Of a stretch of 64,000 nucleotides of DNA, positions 35,543 through 47,677 are shown in pieces. The notes beneath the pieces were generated by a model. That model did no database searches. It saw nothing but the letters and a program-made list of their open reading frames with translations, and was not told where the DNA came from. The stretch covers positions 42,858,671 to 42,922,670 of the forward strand of contig NC_134399.1 of assembly GCF_050003625.1 (NCBI RefSeq). Direction: 5' to 3'. Source of the stretch: Haematobia irritans (taxonomy: Eukaryota > Arthropoda > Insecta > Diptera > Muscidae). The stretch's first letter is position 1. Each line of letters starts with the position of its first letter. A program made the translations under genes and the position numbers.

Positions 35543-36858
35543 AAAAGATGTAAGTCTAACTACGATCGGCTAATATACCCTCAAAAAAATCGCTTCTGTA
35601 ACACATACCCCAAACACATTTTGCTTCAAATATATATATTTTCAGGATTGGTCCAAACAAAATATTGTTTGTATTGTTCAAACGTTTATGTTCCACCTTA
35701 GGGCATACACTGGTTGAAAAAAATTTTAATGATTTTTTTTGTGGATATATTTTCAATTGGTTACTTCCATTATTTTACTTGCACCATACTCCCTAGGTCT
35801 CTCTTTCGAAACACATATATGTTTGTATCTAGGCATATTATATTTACAAACAGTTCATGTCCCAAACATAATATGTTCTAACATATTAACATATACGTCC
35901 CAAACATGTTATGTTAGTTTATAAACATTATATTTTCGCACTTACAAATATTGTGTTAAAAAATTTGAGTTCCAAACATATAATCTTTACACCCAATTAT
36001 GTGAAAAACAGTCTTTTTCAACCGTGTATTTGAGTAACATTAGTTAATAAATAAGAGTCTTATGGTCTAGTTTGGGAGCAAAGTCTGAACCGATATGGAT
36101 GAAACTTTCCAAGTTTGGTTGACACACCAAAAGGTTACCGTATGCTGAATTTGAGTAAGATCGGTTAATAAATGTGGCCACTATGGTAAATAATATGGTT
36201 GTAAGGGGGGGATTTTTTAAAATCAGGTCCTACATTTATATGGGAGTTTATCTAAATTTGAACCGATTTGGATGATGTTTTGCACATATAGTCAGTACTA
36301 CAGAAGATTCGATTAAGCCAAATTTGAGTAGGATCGGTTTGATAAATAAGGGTTTTATGGCCAAATTTGTGAAAATCGGGCGATACATATATATGGGAGC
36401 TATAGCTAAATCTGAACCGATTTCGATGATAGTTGAACATATAGTAAGTACAATAGAAAATTAGATTTGGACAACTTTGAGTAACATCGGTTGATTAATG
36501 AGGGACTAATGGCCAAATTTGGGAATATCGGCCGATACATATATATGGAAGCTATATCTAAATCTGAACCGATCTCGATTTGCGTACTTAAAAGATGGTA
36601 AGTTAGATTACTTTGTGGCAATTTTGACGCCGATCGGTTTGTAAATGAGCGCATTCTGACCCCATTCATCGAAATCAGGCGATGCATATATATAGTAGCT
36701 ATATCTAAATTTGATCCGATTTTTCCCAAATTCAATTACGTTCGTTGTGCCAAAAAACTGCCATGTACCAAATTTCATCAAAATCGGTTAATAATTGCGA
36801 CCTGAATCCTGCGAACAAAAAATACATGGACAAACGGACGGACACCAAGGGCTAGATC
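35543..36858 (-). mobile_element. Family F repeat, copy 2, with nested family E MITE
   Basis: TACGATCGGCTAATATA on the left and TTTGAGTAACATTAGTTAAT on the right of the MITE are contiguous in family F copy 1 (31732-31780). Units of about 150 bp follow, and a weak GACGGACACC tract lies near 36837. Confidence 0.62.
35578..36026 (-). mobile_element. Family E TA-flanked MITE, copy 2
   Basis: It is bounded by TA on both sides (35576-35577 and 36027-36028). The complement of its right end reads CACGGTTGAAAAAGACTGTT, as in copy 1. The interior is full of CAAACATA/TATGTTTG motifs. Confidence 0.65.
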
Positions 36859-37398
36859 TAATTAGTTTACTAAAACTAAAGCACATAAATGCATATTTTA
36901 TTTTATTTTGTTATTTAAACAAAATAAAAATTGTTTATTAGTATGTAAAATTGTGTTAGACTGTCTGTATATATATTATGTGTCGCGGTGAAATTGTGAG
37001 ACGAAATTGGTCCATTTCGGTCCACAATTATAAATAGACCCCATATAAACTGATCCACAAAATTTACATCCGGAGCCGATGCAAAAATTTGTTCTTATCA
37101 CTCCATAATTTTATATAAAGAGTTATATAAAGCGAACACCATATTTTATTTCCGTAGCTTCTTGGGGGAATATGTTTCATCCGATCCGTTTGAAATTTGG
37201 TATGTGATCATATGCCCACTAACAACCGTGCAAAAATCGGTCCATATCTGTTCATAATTATACATATCCCTCGTATAAACCCATCTGCATATCCCATCCG
37301 GTTGAAATTTTGTACGTGATATCAGTACATATTTTTTAACAAATTGGTCCATATCGGTCGACAATTATCAGTCCTTGTACTCGTATATATATTCTCTA
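36859..37398. other. AT-rich spacer and degenerate family A fragment
   Basis: GTCGCGGTGAAATTGTGAGA and several CGGTCCA(C/T)A(A/T) motifs at 36980-37370 recall plus-strand family A, heavily decayed. No gene seen. Confidence 0.45.
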
Positions 37399-37400
37399 TA

Positions 37401-38381
37401 CACACGGATGAAAAAGGCTGTTTTTCATATGTTTGGCTATAAACATTATATGTTTGGAACACAAATTTTTAAACACAATATTTTTGAGTGCAAGCATATA
37501 ATGTTCATAAACTAGCATAACATGTTTGGGACATATATGTTAATATGTTAGAACATATTATGTTTGGGACATAAAATGTTTGTAAATATAAAATGTTTGG
37601 ATGCAAACATATATTAATTTAGAAATAGCCTATAAACACATATGTGTTTAGTAGCTTGGAGCGCTATTTAACAGGGAGCGATATTGAATTAAGTTGGTGG
37701 TTGTTGCTTGTTATTACAAAATTAACATTTTATTTTTCCTTGGGCAATTGATCAGATACTTCTTTGATCCTTACAAACTGTGTGGTCCGCTGTTCGAATC
37801 CCCGTCCGGCAAAAGGTAAAATTAAAATAAAAAAAAAAATCATACAATTGAATAATTTCTTCTACAATGTTTGTGTTACAGAAAAAGGTGCTAAGAACTA
37901 AAAAATCTCGTGGAAGTGAGAAAGATGTTGGGGAATATACAATTTGGCAGAAATAAAATTTTGAGCATTCAGGTCGAAAACCTATGTTGTTAGCACCTAT
38001 ATTACCTGTTTATTTTCATAATTCGTTATGATTGTAAATATATAAATAAATAAATAAAATTTTGAGCACAATATTGTTTGGGAGAATTTTTTTAAGCATA
38101 TAATATTTTTGGGTGCAAAATGCTTCCAAACATATTATATGTTCACATAATAACATATTGTTTTTTGGAAGAGAACATTATTTAATTTGGATGCAAAAAT
38201 ACAAAATGTTTGAAACTTAGACTACCCAAACATATATTGTTTAGACTAATATGCTTTCAAACATATTATATATTGGAAGAGATCAAACATATAAATGTTT
38301 GGGCAATACCCAAAAATGTATATGCTTGAAGCAAAATATGTTTGGGAGTATATGTTACAGAAGCGATTTTTTGTGAGCGTG
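37401..38381 (+). mobile_element. Family E element, copy 3, interrupted
   Basis: The left end CACACGGATGAAAAAGGCTG parallels 22285. The right part ends ACAGAAGCGATTTTTTGTGA, matching the other end of copy 2. Dense TATGTTTG/CAAACATA motifs fill both arms. The interior, about 37640-38080, is a foreign insertion with a tRNA-like SINE piece. Confidence 0.55.
37735..37940 (+). mobile_element. SINE2-type tRNA-derived fragment, copy 1
   Basis: TGGTCCGCTGTTCGAATCCC resembles a tRNA B box and T arm. It is followed by CGTCCGGCAAAAGGTAAAAT, TTTCTTCTACAATGTTTGTG and TTACAGAAAAAGGTGCTAAG. The same order appears on the minus strand at 42600-42838. The tRNA head is truncated. Confidence 0.55.
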
Positions 38382-38404
38382 CAAGAACTGAATTGTCTTA
38401 TAGA

Positions 38405-38880
38405 GGTATTGTCTGCCTTTTTATTCCCTGTGGAACAGGGTATTATAAGTTAGTGCATATGCTTGCAACACCCAGAAGGACACGAGATAGACACATGGTG
38501 CATTTGGCAATAATGCTCAGGGTCGGCCCCTGAGTCAATCTAGCCATGTCCGTTTGTTCGTCCGTCCGTCTATCTGTGAACACATTTTTGTGATCAATGT
38601 CTGGGCCGCAGTTTTAGTCGACTCGATGTCATTTTTTGGTACTACACTATTGATTTTGAAAGAAATCGGTTTAGATACAGGTATAGCTCCCATATATATT
38701 TTTCACCCAATATGCACTTATATGGCACCAGAAGCCAGAGTTTGAACTCGATGTACGTGAAATTGTGCGCATAAAGTAGAATTAACGTTTGTACTAAGCA
38801 TGTCGAATATATATTTTTCGTCTCATATGGCCCCAGAAGCCAGTAGCTATTTTTAATATCCTAGCACATGAAAACGTCAT
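38405..38880 (+). mobile_element. Family D fragment
   Basis: CCTGTGGAACAGGGTATTAT, AGAAGGACACGAGATAGACA, GTCAATCTAGCCATGTCCGT and one or two GATATAGCTCCC-type units. It is truncated at 3'. Confidence 0.65.
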
Positions 38881-39608
38881 ATTGATTTCTTATACCCACC
38901 ACCAAAGGATGGTGATGGGGGTATAATAAGTTTGACATTCCGTTTACAACACATGGAAATATTCGTTTCCGACTATATAAAGTATATATATTCTTGATCG
39001 GGGAGAAATTATAACGATGTCCGTCTGTTTGGATGTCTGTTGTAATCACGCTACAGCCTTCAGCTATTTTGCTGAATTTTTGCACAAACTCGTTTCTTGT
39101 CTCCAAGCAGCTCAATTTCGAAGATGGGCTATATCGGTCCATGTTTCGACATAGCCCCCATATCCCCCCATTTTGCTAATTGTGAGCATGAAAGCCGCAA
39201 TGTTTATCCGATTTGCTAGAAATTTAAAATCTAGAGGTACTTTAAGTCATTTAGGAGTTGTGCTAAATTTGGTATATATCGGTCCATGGTTTGATATAGC
39301 CCCGATATGGATTTTCCGATTTTACTGCTTGAGGGCATAGAAGTCACAATTATCAACAAATTTGGTTGAAATTTAAAAACCAGAAGTATTTTAAGTTTAT
39401 AAAGAGCTGTGCAAAATTTGCTATACATCGGTCCATGTTTCGATATAGCCCCCATATAGACCGAGCTCCCGATTTGATTTCTTGAGGGCATGGAAGCCAC
39501 AATTTAAATCCGATTTGCTTGAAATTAGAAATCTAGAGGTACTTTAAGCCAGTTAAGAGTTGTGTTAAATTTGGTATGTATGACCGATATATGTTTTTTT
39601 GGTATGTA

Positions 39609-40124
39609 CACTGAAAAAACAGTGAACCCACCAGGAAGAAAACTTTCGGTTAATTTTAGAAAATTTTGAATATTTGTAGAAAATTTTAACTAAACAGTAT
39701 TACAAACGTTAGCATCACGCCGATATCATAAAAATAAGTAAATAATTTTCGACAAATACAAGAAAATTTATTAGACATAACTAAGTTTTTTCACTTGTTA
39801 AAGAAAATTTTGTATTTTGAAGAAAAAACTTGGAGTTCAAAATTGCAAGAATGTCTTTAGTGACATACGAAGTTCACGATGGACGCATTTTTGGTAAAAT
39901 TTACAAATTTTAAGAAATTCTGAACTATTTTGTGGAAGACACGAATTTTGTTAATCTTTATGCTTCATTTGAGTATATTTTTTTCCTCGAGTTTAGTTAA
40001 TTTAACTAACGTACACAAAAAAGTATTAGAGTAAAGAAAACTTTCTCCAAACATAATATTTCTATGAACTAAAATAAAGTTAAATTGGCGTTAGTGAAAT
40101 AGAGAGTTCACTTTTTTTTGAGTG
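39609..40124 (+). mobile_element. Family H TA-flanked MITE, copy 1
   Basis: It is 516 bp, starting CACTGAAAAAACAGTGAACC and ending GTTCACTTTTTTTTGAGTG, with TA on both sides. It sits in the second unit of a local tandem duplication of GGTATGTATGACCGATATATG. Copies are at 56888, 61549 and 62181. Confidence 0.82.
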
Positions 40125-40652
40125 TATGACCGATATATGTTTTTTTTAGACCGATCTCCCGATTTGACTTCTTGAGGGCATAGAAGGCACAATTTTCAAC
40201 CAATTGGGTTGAAATTTTAAACGCAGAGGTATTTTAGGTTTATAAAGAGCTATGCCAAATTTGGTATATATCGGTCCATGGTTTCATATAGCGCCGGTTT
40301 CCCGATATGATTTCTTATGGCATGGAAGCCCCAATCAGTGTTGCCAGGCGATTTTTGATTCTTCCCCCCAAATCTTAAGAAAAAAACTCTAAATTGGTCT
40401 AGGCTTTTTTCAAAAACCCCCAAAAAATTTAAGAATGTAAAAAGTACAAAAAGGGTCCCATTTGGTAAAAAAATCCTGTACACTTTAAAATTTAAATTTA
40501 ACACAAATATATATACTGAAAGAAGAGTTTTCTTTTGTGAGAAACGAAATTTTAGACAAACTAAGTTTTCGTTTGATACTAAAAAATTTTCTTTTGAAGT
40601 AAATACAAAATAAAATTTGCTCTTTAAGCAAATACTTTATAAGAAAAAACAA

Positions 40653-41467
<815 letters not shown>

Positions 41468-42089
41468 ATTTAAAAAGCAGGCTTACTCTTAAAATGCTTT
41501 CAACTGCTAAGTTAAAATAATATTGTTTTTAATTGTGTCAAATATTAAAACTGCCCTTTCAACAGAAACGTTTTAAAAAAGATAACGAAAATAATGCTAT
41601 AGCATACTTGCTTGTATTTAGAATCTTCTTGTTGACTTCCCTCATCTTTTTTCTCATAATTCATGCCAGAATTGTTCCGAATTTTGAGAATTGGTCCACT
41701 TTATAAGGTCTAACCTATTTTTGTTTACCCCCAAAAATCCCCCTAAATAAATGTTACCCCTGAAAATTCCTCTAAACGTGAAAAACCGCTAAATGTGGGG
41801 GGAAACCGCTAACCTGGCAACACTGGCAACACTGGCCCCAATTTTCATCCGATTTGCTGAAATTTGAAATCTATAGGTACTTTAAGTCTTTTAAGAGCTG
41901 TGCTAAATATTATATATAGGCCCATGTTTTCTTGTAGAGCCCATATAGACCGATCTCTCAATGTTTCCTCTTGAGGGCATAGATCCCGACATGGATCCGA
42001 CACGGATCCAGTCAAAATTGAGCTCGATAGATGGCGGAAAACAAACGCGATCTCTTTAAACTACAATACAAAAAGAAATATAGGCAATT

Positions 42090-42440
42090 TTGCAAAACGA
42101 ATGGAGCAACGGTGAACATAATTTTCGTTACACTGCGCTACAGTTTAAAGAGTCATACATTATGATAGTCTATGGAAGTCCTGAACCAATTTTTCGGTCT
42201 ATCATGTCTCAAGCCATAGAATATTTAAACGATAATAAAATAGGTTCGTCGGAACTTTTTATTCTTGGTGATTTTAGTAGTAGCCTGACTGAAAGACAAC
42301 TACTAACAAAGGGATTTATGTTAAATCACTCCTAGATCAAAGTGCTAGCACAACAAAACATGAAATCAAATTGATTGGGCATTTTGTAGAACCAACAAGC
42401 TAAATAAGAAATGTATGTAATACATACGCAACAAATGATA
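42090..42440 (+). pseudogene. Endonuclease-like (EEP/AP-type) fragment, possibly Helentron EN domain
   Basis: The frame from 42090 reads ...YIMIVYGSPEPIFRSIMSQ, then ELFILGDFSSSLTERQLLTK, and stops at 42333-42335. The order VYGSP, a helix, then (I/L)LGDF resembles the second half of exonuclease-endonuclease-phosphatase domains, where GDFN and a later (S)-x-H-(D)-x-I motif form the active site. Past the stop, with a frameshift, TYATND is read up to 42440; across the L MITE, SYHDAI continues at 43356. Helentrons carry such an EN domain after their helicase, and this fragment lies just upstream of a Helentron-type 3' hairpin, which fits. No Rep or helicase was seen. LINE EN is the main alternative. 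Confidence 0.45.
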
Positions 42441-42599
42441 CACGCAAAAAAATAATTCTATCCTCCCAAACAAAATTTTAGACAAACAAAGTTCGTTTCT
42501 CATTTGCTTTTCGCTGTAAGGAAGTGTATTTGGAAGAAAAGTATATACTTTTTGTGATAAACGTTTATTCTTTTCCAGGATGTAAAAACAATTTCATAA

Positions 42600-42838
42600 A
42601 GACTAGCTCAAAAAAAAACATTGTTTTCTTGCTAATTGCATTGTCCTTCACATCTTTCTCACATCCACGAGGATTTTTAGTTCCTAACACCTTTTCCTGT
42701 AATATCAACAATGTAGAAGAAATTATACGATTTTATAATTTTTTTAATTTTTTTTTACCTTTCGCCTGGACGGAGAATCGAACCGCGGACCATGCACTTT
42801 GTAAGCCAACACACTAACCACTGAGCTATGTACCTGTT
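42600..42838 (-). mobile_element. SINE2-type tRNA-derived element, copy 2
   Basis: On the minus strand: GGTACATAGCTCAGTGGTTA (A-box), GGCTTACAAAGTGCATGGTC, CGCGGTTCGATTCTCC (B-box), GTCCAGGCGAAAGGTAAAAA, then TTTCTTCTACATTGTTGATA and TTACAGGAAAAGGTGTTAGG. The stems do not pair as in a functional tRNA, so a tRNA gene call was not made. Confidence 0.65.
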
Positions 42839-42947
42839 ATGGTCATCAATAGATAATTATCCATATAAGTTATATTTATATAGCATAGCTTGCGGCGCCC
42901 ACGAACCGAATAAACAAACTTTATTTAACAGAAACAAACATTTAGTT

Positions 42948-43027
42948 TGGCACCGTGGATCAGTGGTTGCTACGTCCGAGTTGCATGCAAAGGGTCGTGG
43001 GTTCGATCCCTGCTTCGACCAAAGTTT
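42948..43027 (+). mobile_element. tRNA-like SINE head
   Basis: TTGGCACCGTGGATCAGTGG, then TTGCATGCAAAGGGTCGTGG and GTTCGATCCCTGCTTCGACC, followed by T-rich sequence. It is related to the head of the full-length SINE but has no body or tail. Confidence 0.6.
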
Positions 43028-43602
43028 TTTTTTGTTTTTGTTTTCTTTTTTTTTACATATATTCCAGATATGTTCGGATGATTCCGAAAAAATGTTCAAC
43101 ATTACATTGTACTATATTAAATTTTGAACTGTAAAATGTGTCTAAAGTCCGAAAAGAACAGTGTTTGATATAAACGAAATGGACTGTGTTGTTGTTTCAA
43201 AAATAACTTTTTTATTGAAGAAATAAAAATTTTGTAACAAACGATTTTTTTTGGTGATAAAAGTTTAAAATTTTCGAAGCAATTCAAAAAACTCTAACAA
43301 AAGAAAAACGTTTTCGGTACACGTTTTCCAAACGTTTTTTTTTACTTTGCGTGTAGTTACCATGACGCTATTAGACTAGGATCAGAAATATAATAGTGTT
43401 CAAATAATTTTCAATATAATTATTATTAATAAAAATAAAATACACTATTTTGCAAAAATATATGAGTATGTATAGAGAAAAATCGAGGAATTAAAACAAA
43501 CAAAAAAACAACTCAATGTTAATAAAATGTCTCTGCATTTCCATAGTGGTGGGTATTTAAGCTTCAGCCGGGCCGAACTTAACTCCTCTCTTTCTTGTTT
43601 TA

Positions 43603-43936
43603 TAATAATATTTTACATTTTTTTATAAGAATATTTTGAAATTTTTAATCAAAAACAATTTGCTTAATTTACAAGTATATGAAAACCGTTTGAATACAAA
43701 GTGTTTTCAAATTCTTGAAACAGTTAAAATTGTTGTGGTACAAAAATCGGACTAACCTACAACGTGTGGGCATTCTAACTACCAACCACGCCAATTTAAA
43801 TTTGTAAATAACCCCCATTTCAATTTGGTTATGTGAAATTCAACTGGCAATAGTACGTCTTTAAAATATGACACAAAGTTTGCCATTGTACGATTCAAAA
43901 CTCGGTTCCGGCTGATATATTAGCATTTTTTTACTA
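43603..43936. other. AT-rich spacer
   Basis: Nothing recognisable on either strand. Confidence 0.5.
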
Positions 43937-44254
43937 CCACTGTGGTGCAATGGTCAGCATGCCCGCCTTGCATACACAAGGTCGTGGGTTCGATTCCTGG
44001 TTCGACCGAACACAAAAAAGTTTTTCAGCGGTGGATTATCCCACCTCAGTAATGCTGGTGACATTTCTGAGGGTTTCAAAGCTTCTCTAAGTGGATTCAC
44101 TGCAATGTGGAACGCCGTTCGGACTCGGCTATAAAAAGGAGGTCCCTTGTCATTGAGCTTACCATGGAATCGGGCAGCACTCAGTGATAAGAGAAAAGTT
44201 CACCACTGTGGTATCACAATGGACTGATTGGTCTAAGTGAGCCTGATACATCGG
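43937..44254 (+). mobile_element. tRNA-derived SINE, tail-truncated
   Basis: It is nearly identical to 32026-32373 from CACTGTGGTGCAATGGTCAG through AGTGAGCCTGATACATCGG, but lacks the final GGCCACATAACCTAACC tail. The flanks contain ACTAC repeats on both sides, possibly a short target duplication. Confidence 0.85.
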
Positions 44255-44449
44255 CTCACTACTACTATTATATATAAGGAAAAGACATTCGAAAAAAAAT
44301 TGTAAAAATGTGAGACATAAATGCTTCTTTTATACTATACTGTACAAATTCTTATATTGTCAAAAACTAAGTATTTTACAAAGGTTTACGTCATTTTTGA
44401 CGTATACTAAAATACGTCGTAAATGTTTGTCAAATACCTTACAGTTTTC
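44255..44449. other. Short AT-rich spacer with ACGTC/GACGT motifs
   Basis: TACGTCATTTTTGACGTATA near 44387 is a small palindrome. No gene seen. Confidence 0.3.
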
Positions 44450-44553
44450 GTCATTCAACCATCGAACTGAACGGACATGTTTTTAATAGCAAATTATTCC
44501 ATCGTAATAAGTACTTATTACGAATTTCAAGTGTGGTGGTAAATTAAGCCACC

Positions 44554-45290
44554 ATGCAGCGAAATTCAAAGCCATCCACTGGGTTGCTAACATCAGGGCC
44601 CAGTAGACGGGTATCGAATGAAGTTATAAACTTGGGCTATGACCAGTTAGTCCCAATTAGTCGGCCTGCAGACTGGTCGACAGGTGGCGACACTTTGGCA
44701 AGTCGAACCTTTTCTAAGGTAATCCCTCACGAAATAGATTGAAGGAACGCAGAAATGCTTTGTTTATCCTAAAGAAATTAGGATCTGTCAACCCAAGCAA
44801 GTTGTCGGTTAAACAAAGCGACGATCACCGGATGAGCTGCCATCCTCCAAAAGGGATCAAAGATCGTTTGCCTCAGTTGCAAAAGACAACATTATGATGG
44901 CTATCATTAAAAAAGGAGCATTGGACGGTATGGTTCCAAAGCGAAAATGGGGGAACTGGAGAACGCATTGTATGGTGTCAACTCAGAGGTGGGAAAAAAG
45001 TTTCACGGGCCAAGTCCTCGACGGCAAGATGCTGGATGGTATCAACGATGATTTAAGTTAATAGCATTTGCGGACCAGAGGTCTATGGATTGCAGTAAAG
45101 CTGTTTTGATGCTAACTTGTGAAGTTTGGGAAGGAGCCGCTTTGGAATTAGTCGATAGAAAAGACATACCGGCTAAACCTAGAGCACATGCATGGATACC
45201 TGCAAACCCTCCTGATTCTGAGTCAATATTAAACCGACTAAAGGAATGTAACCCAGATCTTCCTACCGCCGATTGGAAGGTTGGTCGTTA
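44554..45290 (+). pseudogene. LINE ORF1 (gag-like), decayed
   Basis: It starts MQRNSKPSTGLLTSGPS at 44554, with the first stop at 44740-44742. Coding resemblance continues in broken frames, and a clear stretch resumes at about 45070-45290: CSKAVLMLTCEVWEGAALEL, then DIPAKPRAHAWIP and NPDLPTADWKVGR. The last motif is typical of the C-terminal part of ORF1 proteins in jockey/I/LOA-like LINEs, which package element RNA. Further ORF1 traces reach about 45660 (CEAERDKIADIDEHC, REVSTDSNLTKA), matching the second copy at 62516-62700. There are many stops and at least two frameshifts, so it is non-functional. Confidence 0.7.
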
Positions 45291-45659
45291 AAAGAGGTGG
45301 ATGGACCAAGACGACATGCCGTGTTTATATTGAACATTGAGTAGCTGCCACATCTAGCCCAGACCCATGGACGTGTAACTTACACGTCATAAGAAGGTAT
45401 ACAATATTGATCAGCCAAAGGAATCCGAAACGTTCAAGCCTCCGTTAGAGTCAGAAGTGCAAATATCTCCTTGCGAAGCCGAAAGAGACAAAATTGCAGA
45501 TATTGACGAACATTGTATGCGGGAAGTTTCTACAGACTCAAACCTCACGAAAGCGGATTGTTGTGAGAGTCACCGAGATCTGTGAAAAGGAAGCCCTTGA
45601 TGACTCAATCGAAGCGGCTGATGTGATCGAAGTGGCTGATCTGAATGGCAAGTTTTTAG

Positions 45660-47145
45660 GGAACATAGCTTCTTAGATCATCGCTACATCAGTTTCAAAT
45701 TGGCTGTTCGTACTTCAAAGACCACATTTCCGCCAAATGTGGGGAAAGGTGATTGGAATAGGTATAGGGATACGTTCAATATGATGATGCCAGAAATACC
45801 AGAGATAAATATGAGCACTGTGCAGGAAATGGAACAAACCGTGGAGGCCTTCAACATTTCACTAAATGCTGCATGCCCTAGAGGAAAATCAAGGGGGAAA
45901 AATCGACCGCCATGGTGGTCTACGGAGTTAAGTAATATCAGGAAATCCTGCAGGTAAAGCAAACTCCACAAGAGCTCCGGAGGTTTGGGACACTTACAAG
46001 ATGAATCTGAGAGGATAAAAACGAGAACTGAGAAGGGTTCAGCATAACTCTTGGAATGATTACTGCAGCAGTATTAAGAATACGTCCGAAACTTGCAGAC
46101 TAGGGAAGGTATTAGCATCGGAGGGCATTGGGGCAACGTCCAGTGAGGAGACGTTGGAGGTACTGTTGGACACACATTTTCCCGGAAATCCGACGGCTGA
46201 ACCATGTTCTGGCGGTTGAACAGAGGCTCAGCGGTCATTTCCTATCCGAGCCCGATATGAAATGGACTGACAACTCTGAATGATGATCCAGGCATACTTA
46301 GGCTGTTAGACGAACTTCTAATGAAGAGACGTATTTCAGCCACACTAGGACAAACAAACATACAAAGGCATGTGAACAGAGTCACTCTCCAAGGAGGAGT
46401 TCTATCACCTCTTCTTTGGAATGTTGCTATAAACAACCTTCTGGTTTCGCTAGAAAAAGAAAGGATAAAAGTGGCAGATGATGTGGCTCTAGCAGTCAGG
46501 GGAAAATTCGCATCCACAATCAGACATATTATACAGAGAGCCCTCCGGATGACTGAGAAATGGGCGAAAGAGAAAGGTTTTGGGGTAAATCCTGCACAGA
46601 CAGAACTAGTCATATACTACAAAGATCGCAAAATTTACACTTTTAAACCCATATCCTTAGGGGATAATAGGAAAACAGTGGGAACTAAAACCGAAAATTG
46701 TGCATTAGCTATACACGGCAGTGGTTAGACCTATAATGCTATATGGTGTTGTAGTCTGGTGGTCGGCACTTCAGCAGCCGACAAGTTTAGATAAAATTCT
46801 ACGTATGCTCAGAACTAATGTTACAACAAATGTTGGCATTAATATATACTCAAACAGTCAACTTGCAATAAAACCCTTGGATTCTGTGTTCCTTAACTCG
46901 AAAACGGCCATCGACTGCCGCAAATCTCTCAACGAGATGGCTGAGCAGTAAAATATTCATCTAATATGGGTGCCTGGCCATAGGAACATACCGGGGAACT
47001 AGAATGTGTTGGTATGCCTCTGGCTACCTGCAAGCTCTTACTGCGTGAGAAATTTGTTATGATGGCAAATGTTCGATGGGAGAATTGCAAGCGTTGTAAC
47101 GACACCAAGCAAATATGCCCCATTTAAACTTTAACCGCACACTAG
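45660..47145 (+). pseudogene. LINE ORF2 (EN-RT-RNase H), decayed
   Basis: The endonuclease is almost entirely deleted: ORF1-end sequence joins directly to its last motif (REHSFLDHRYISF in broken frames; the intact form at 63340 is SFSDHYYISF). Then come FPPNVGKGDWNRYR and NRPPWWSTELSNIRK. Much of the RT N-terminus is lost; RT resumes at 46290-46680 with LQGGVLSPLLWNVAINNLL and VADDVALAVRGK. The catalytic box reads VADD, and the usual aromatic residue plus neighbouring codons are missing. RNase H traces at 46830-46990 read IYSNSQLAIKPLDSVFLNSK and IWVPGHRN; the usual Asp of the SDSQ motif is Asn. Multiple stops. It is clearly dead. Confidence 0.8.
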
Positions 47146-47677
47146 ATATGCTTCGGGTTGCCAGACGGACTGGAATGGGCTGGAATTTCAAGATTTTCTG
47201 CGTCATGTCCAGTTGCAAGATGTTCAATAATATTTTCAGCTAAATATACTTTTGAAATAATTTTTCAATAGAAAAGACTAAACGTTTACTTATTTATCTT
47301 TTTCATTCTCAATAAAGTGACTTTTGAGTGTTAAATACTTTAAACCAGCACTCAATTACACCCAGAGAGAAAGCGTAGTAACTCAAAATTTTGAAATTTT
47401 CACTTTTCATTAAAAAACGATACACACTGTAAAATACTCCCATTTTTTACTATTTTTTAATTAAAAAAATACCGTTATGCCTCTTTTCTTGTCTTCAGGG
47501 TTAATACTTTTTACTACAGTTTTTTTTCTCTACTGAAAAATAAAAAAATCAGTTACTACCCTTTTGTTTAATAAGTGCGATATGTATTATATATAAGAAC
47601 TGCATTAAACCTATTTTGCTTTATCTGTAAATTTAGTTTGTAAGAAAAGATTGAATTAAATATATGTTCTCATTTTT

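Larger units (their letters stand above)
42441..43353. mobile_element. L element: TA-flanked, TIR CACGCAAA
   Basis: The ends CACGCAAAAAAATAATTC and TTTTTTACTTTGCGTG are inverted, with TA at 42439-42440 and 43354-43355. Removing it joins an interrupted endonuclease-like reading frame. The interior holds a SINE2 piece (minus strand) and another tRNA-like SINE head. Confidence 0.7.
44450..47152 (+). mobile_element. RNase H-encoding LINE (jockey/I/LOA group), 5' part of a split copy
   Basis: Leader, ORF1, endonuclease remnant, reverse transcriptase and RNase H pieces occur in order, riddled with stops and internal deletions. The copy continues at 50823-51255 after the 3.7-kb M-type insertion. 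Confidence 0.85.

Noticed and set aside
42760..42838. Possible functional tRNA gene on the minus strand
   Set aside because: A- and B-box motifs are present, but acceptor and T stems do not pair and a related truncated copy exists, so it is SINE-derived. The tRNA-like sequences at 32030-32100, 42948-43027 and 43937-44010 were rejected for the same reason.
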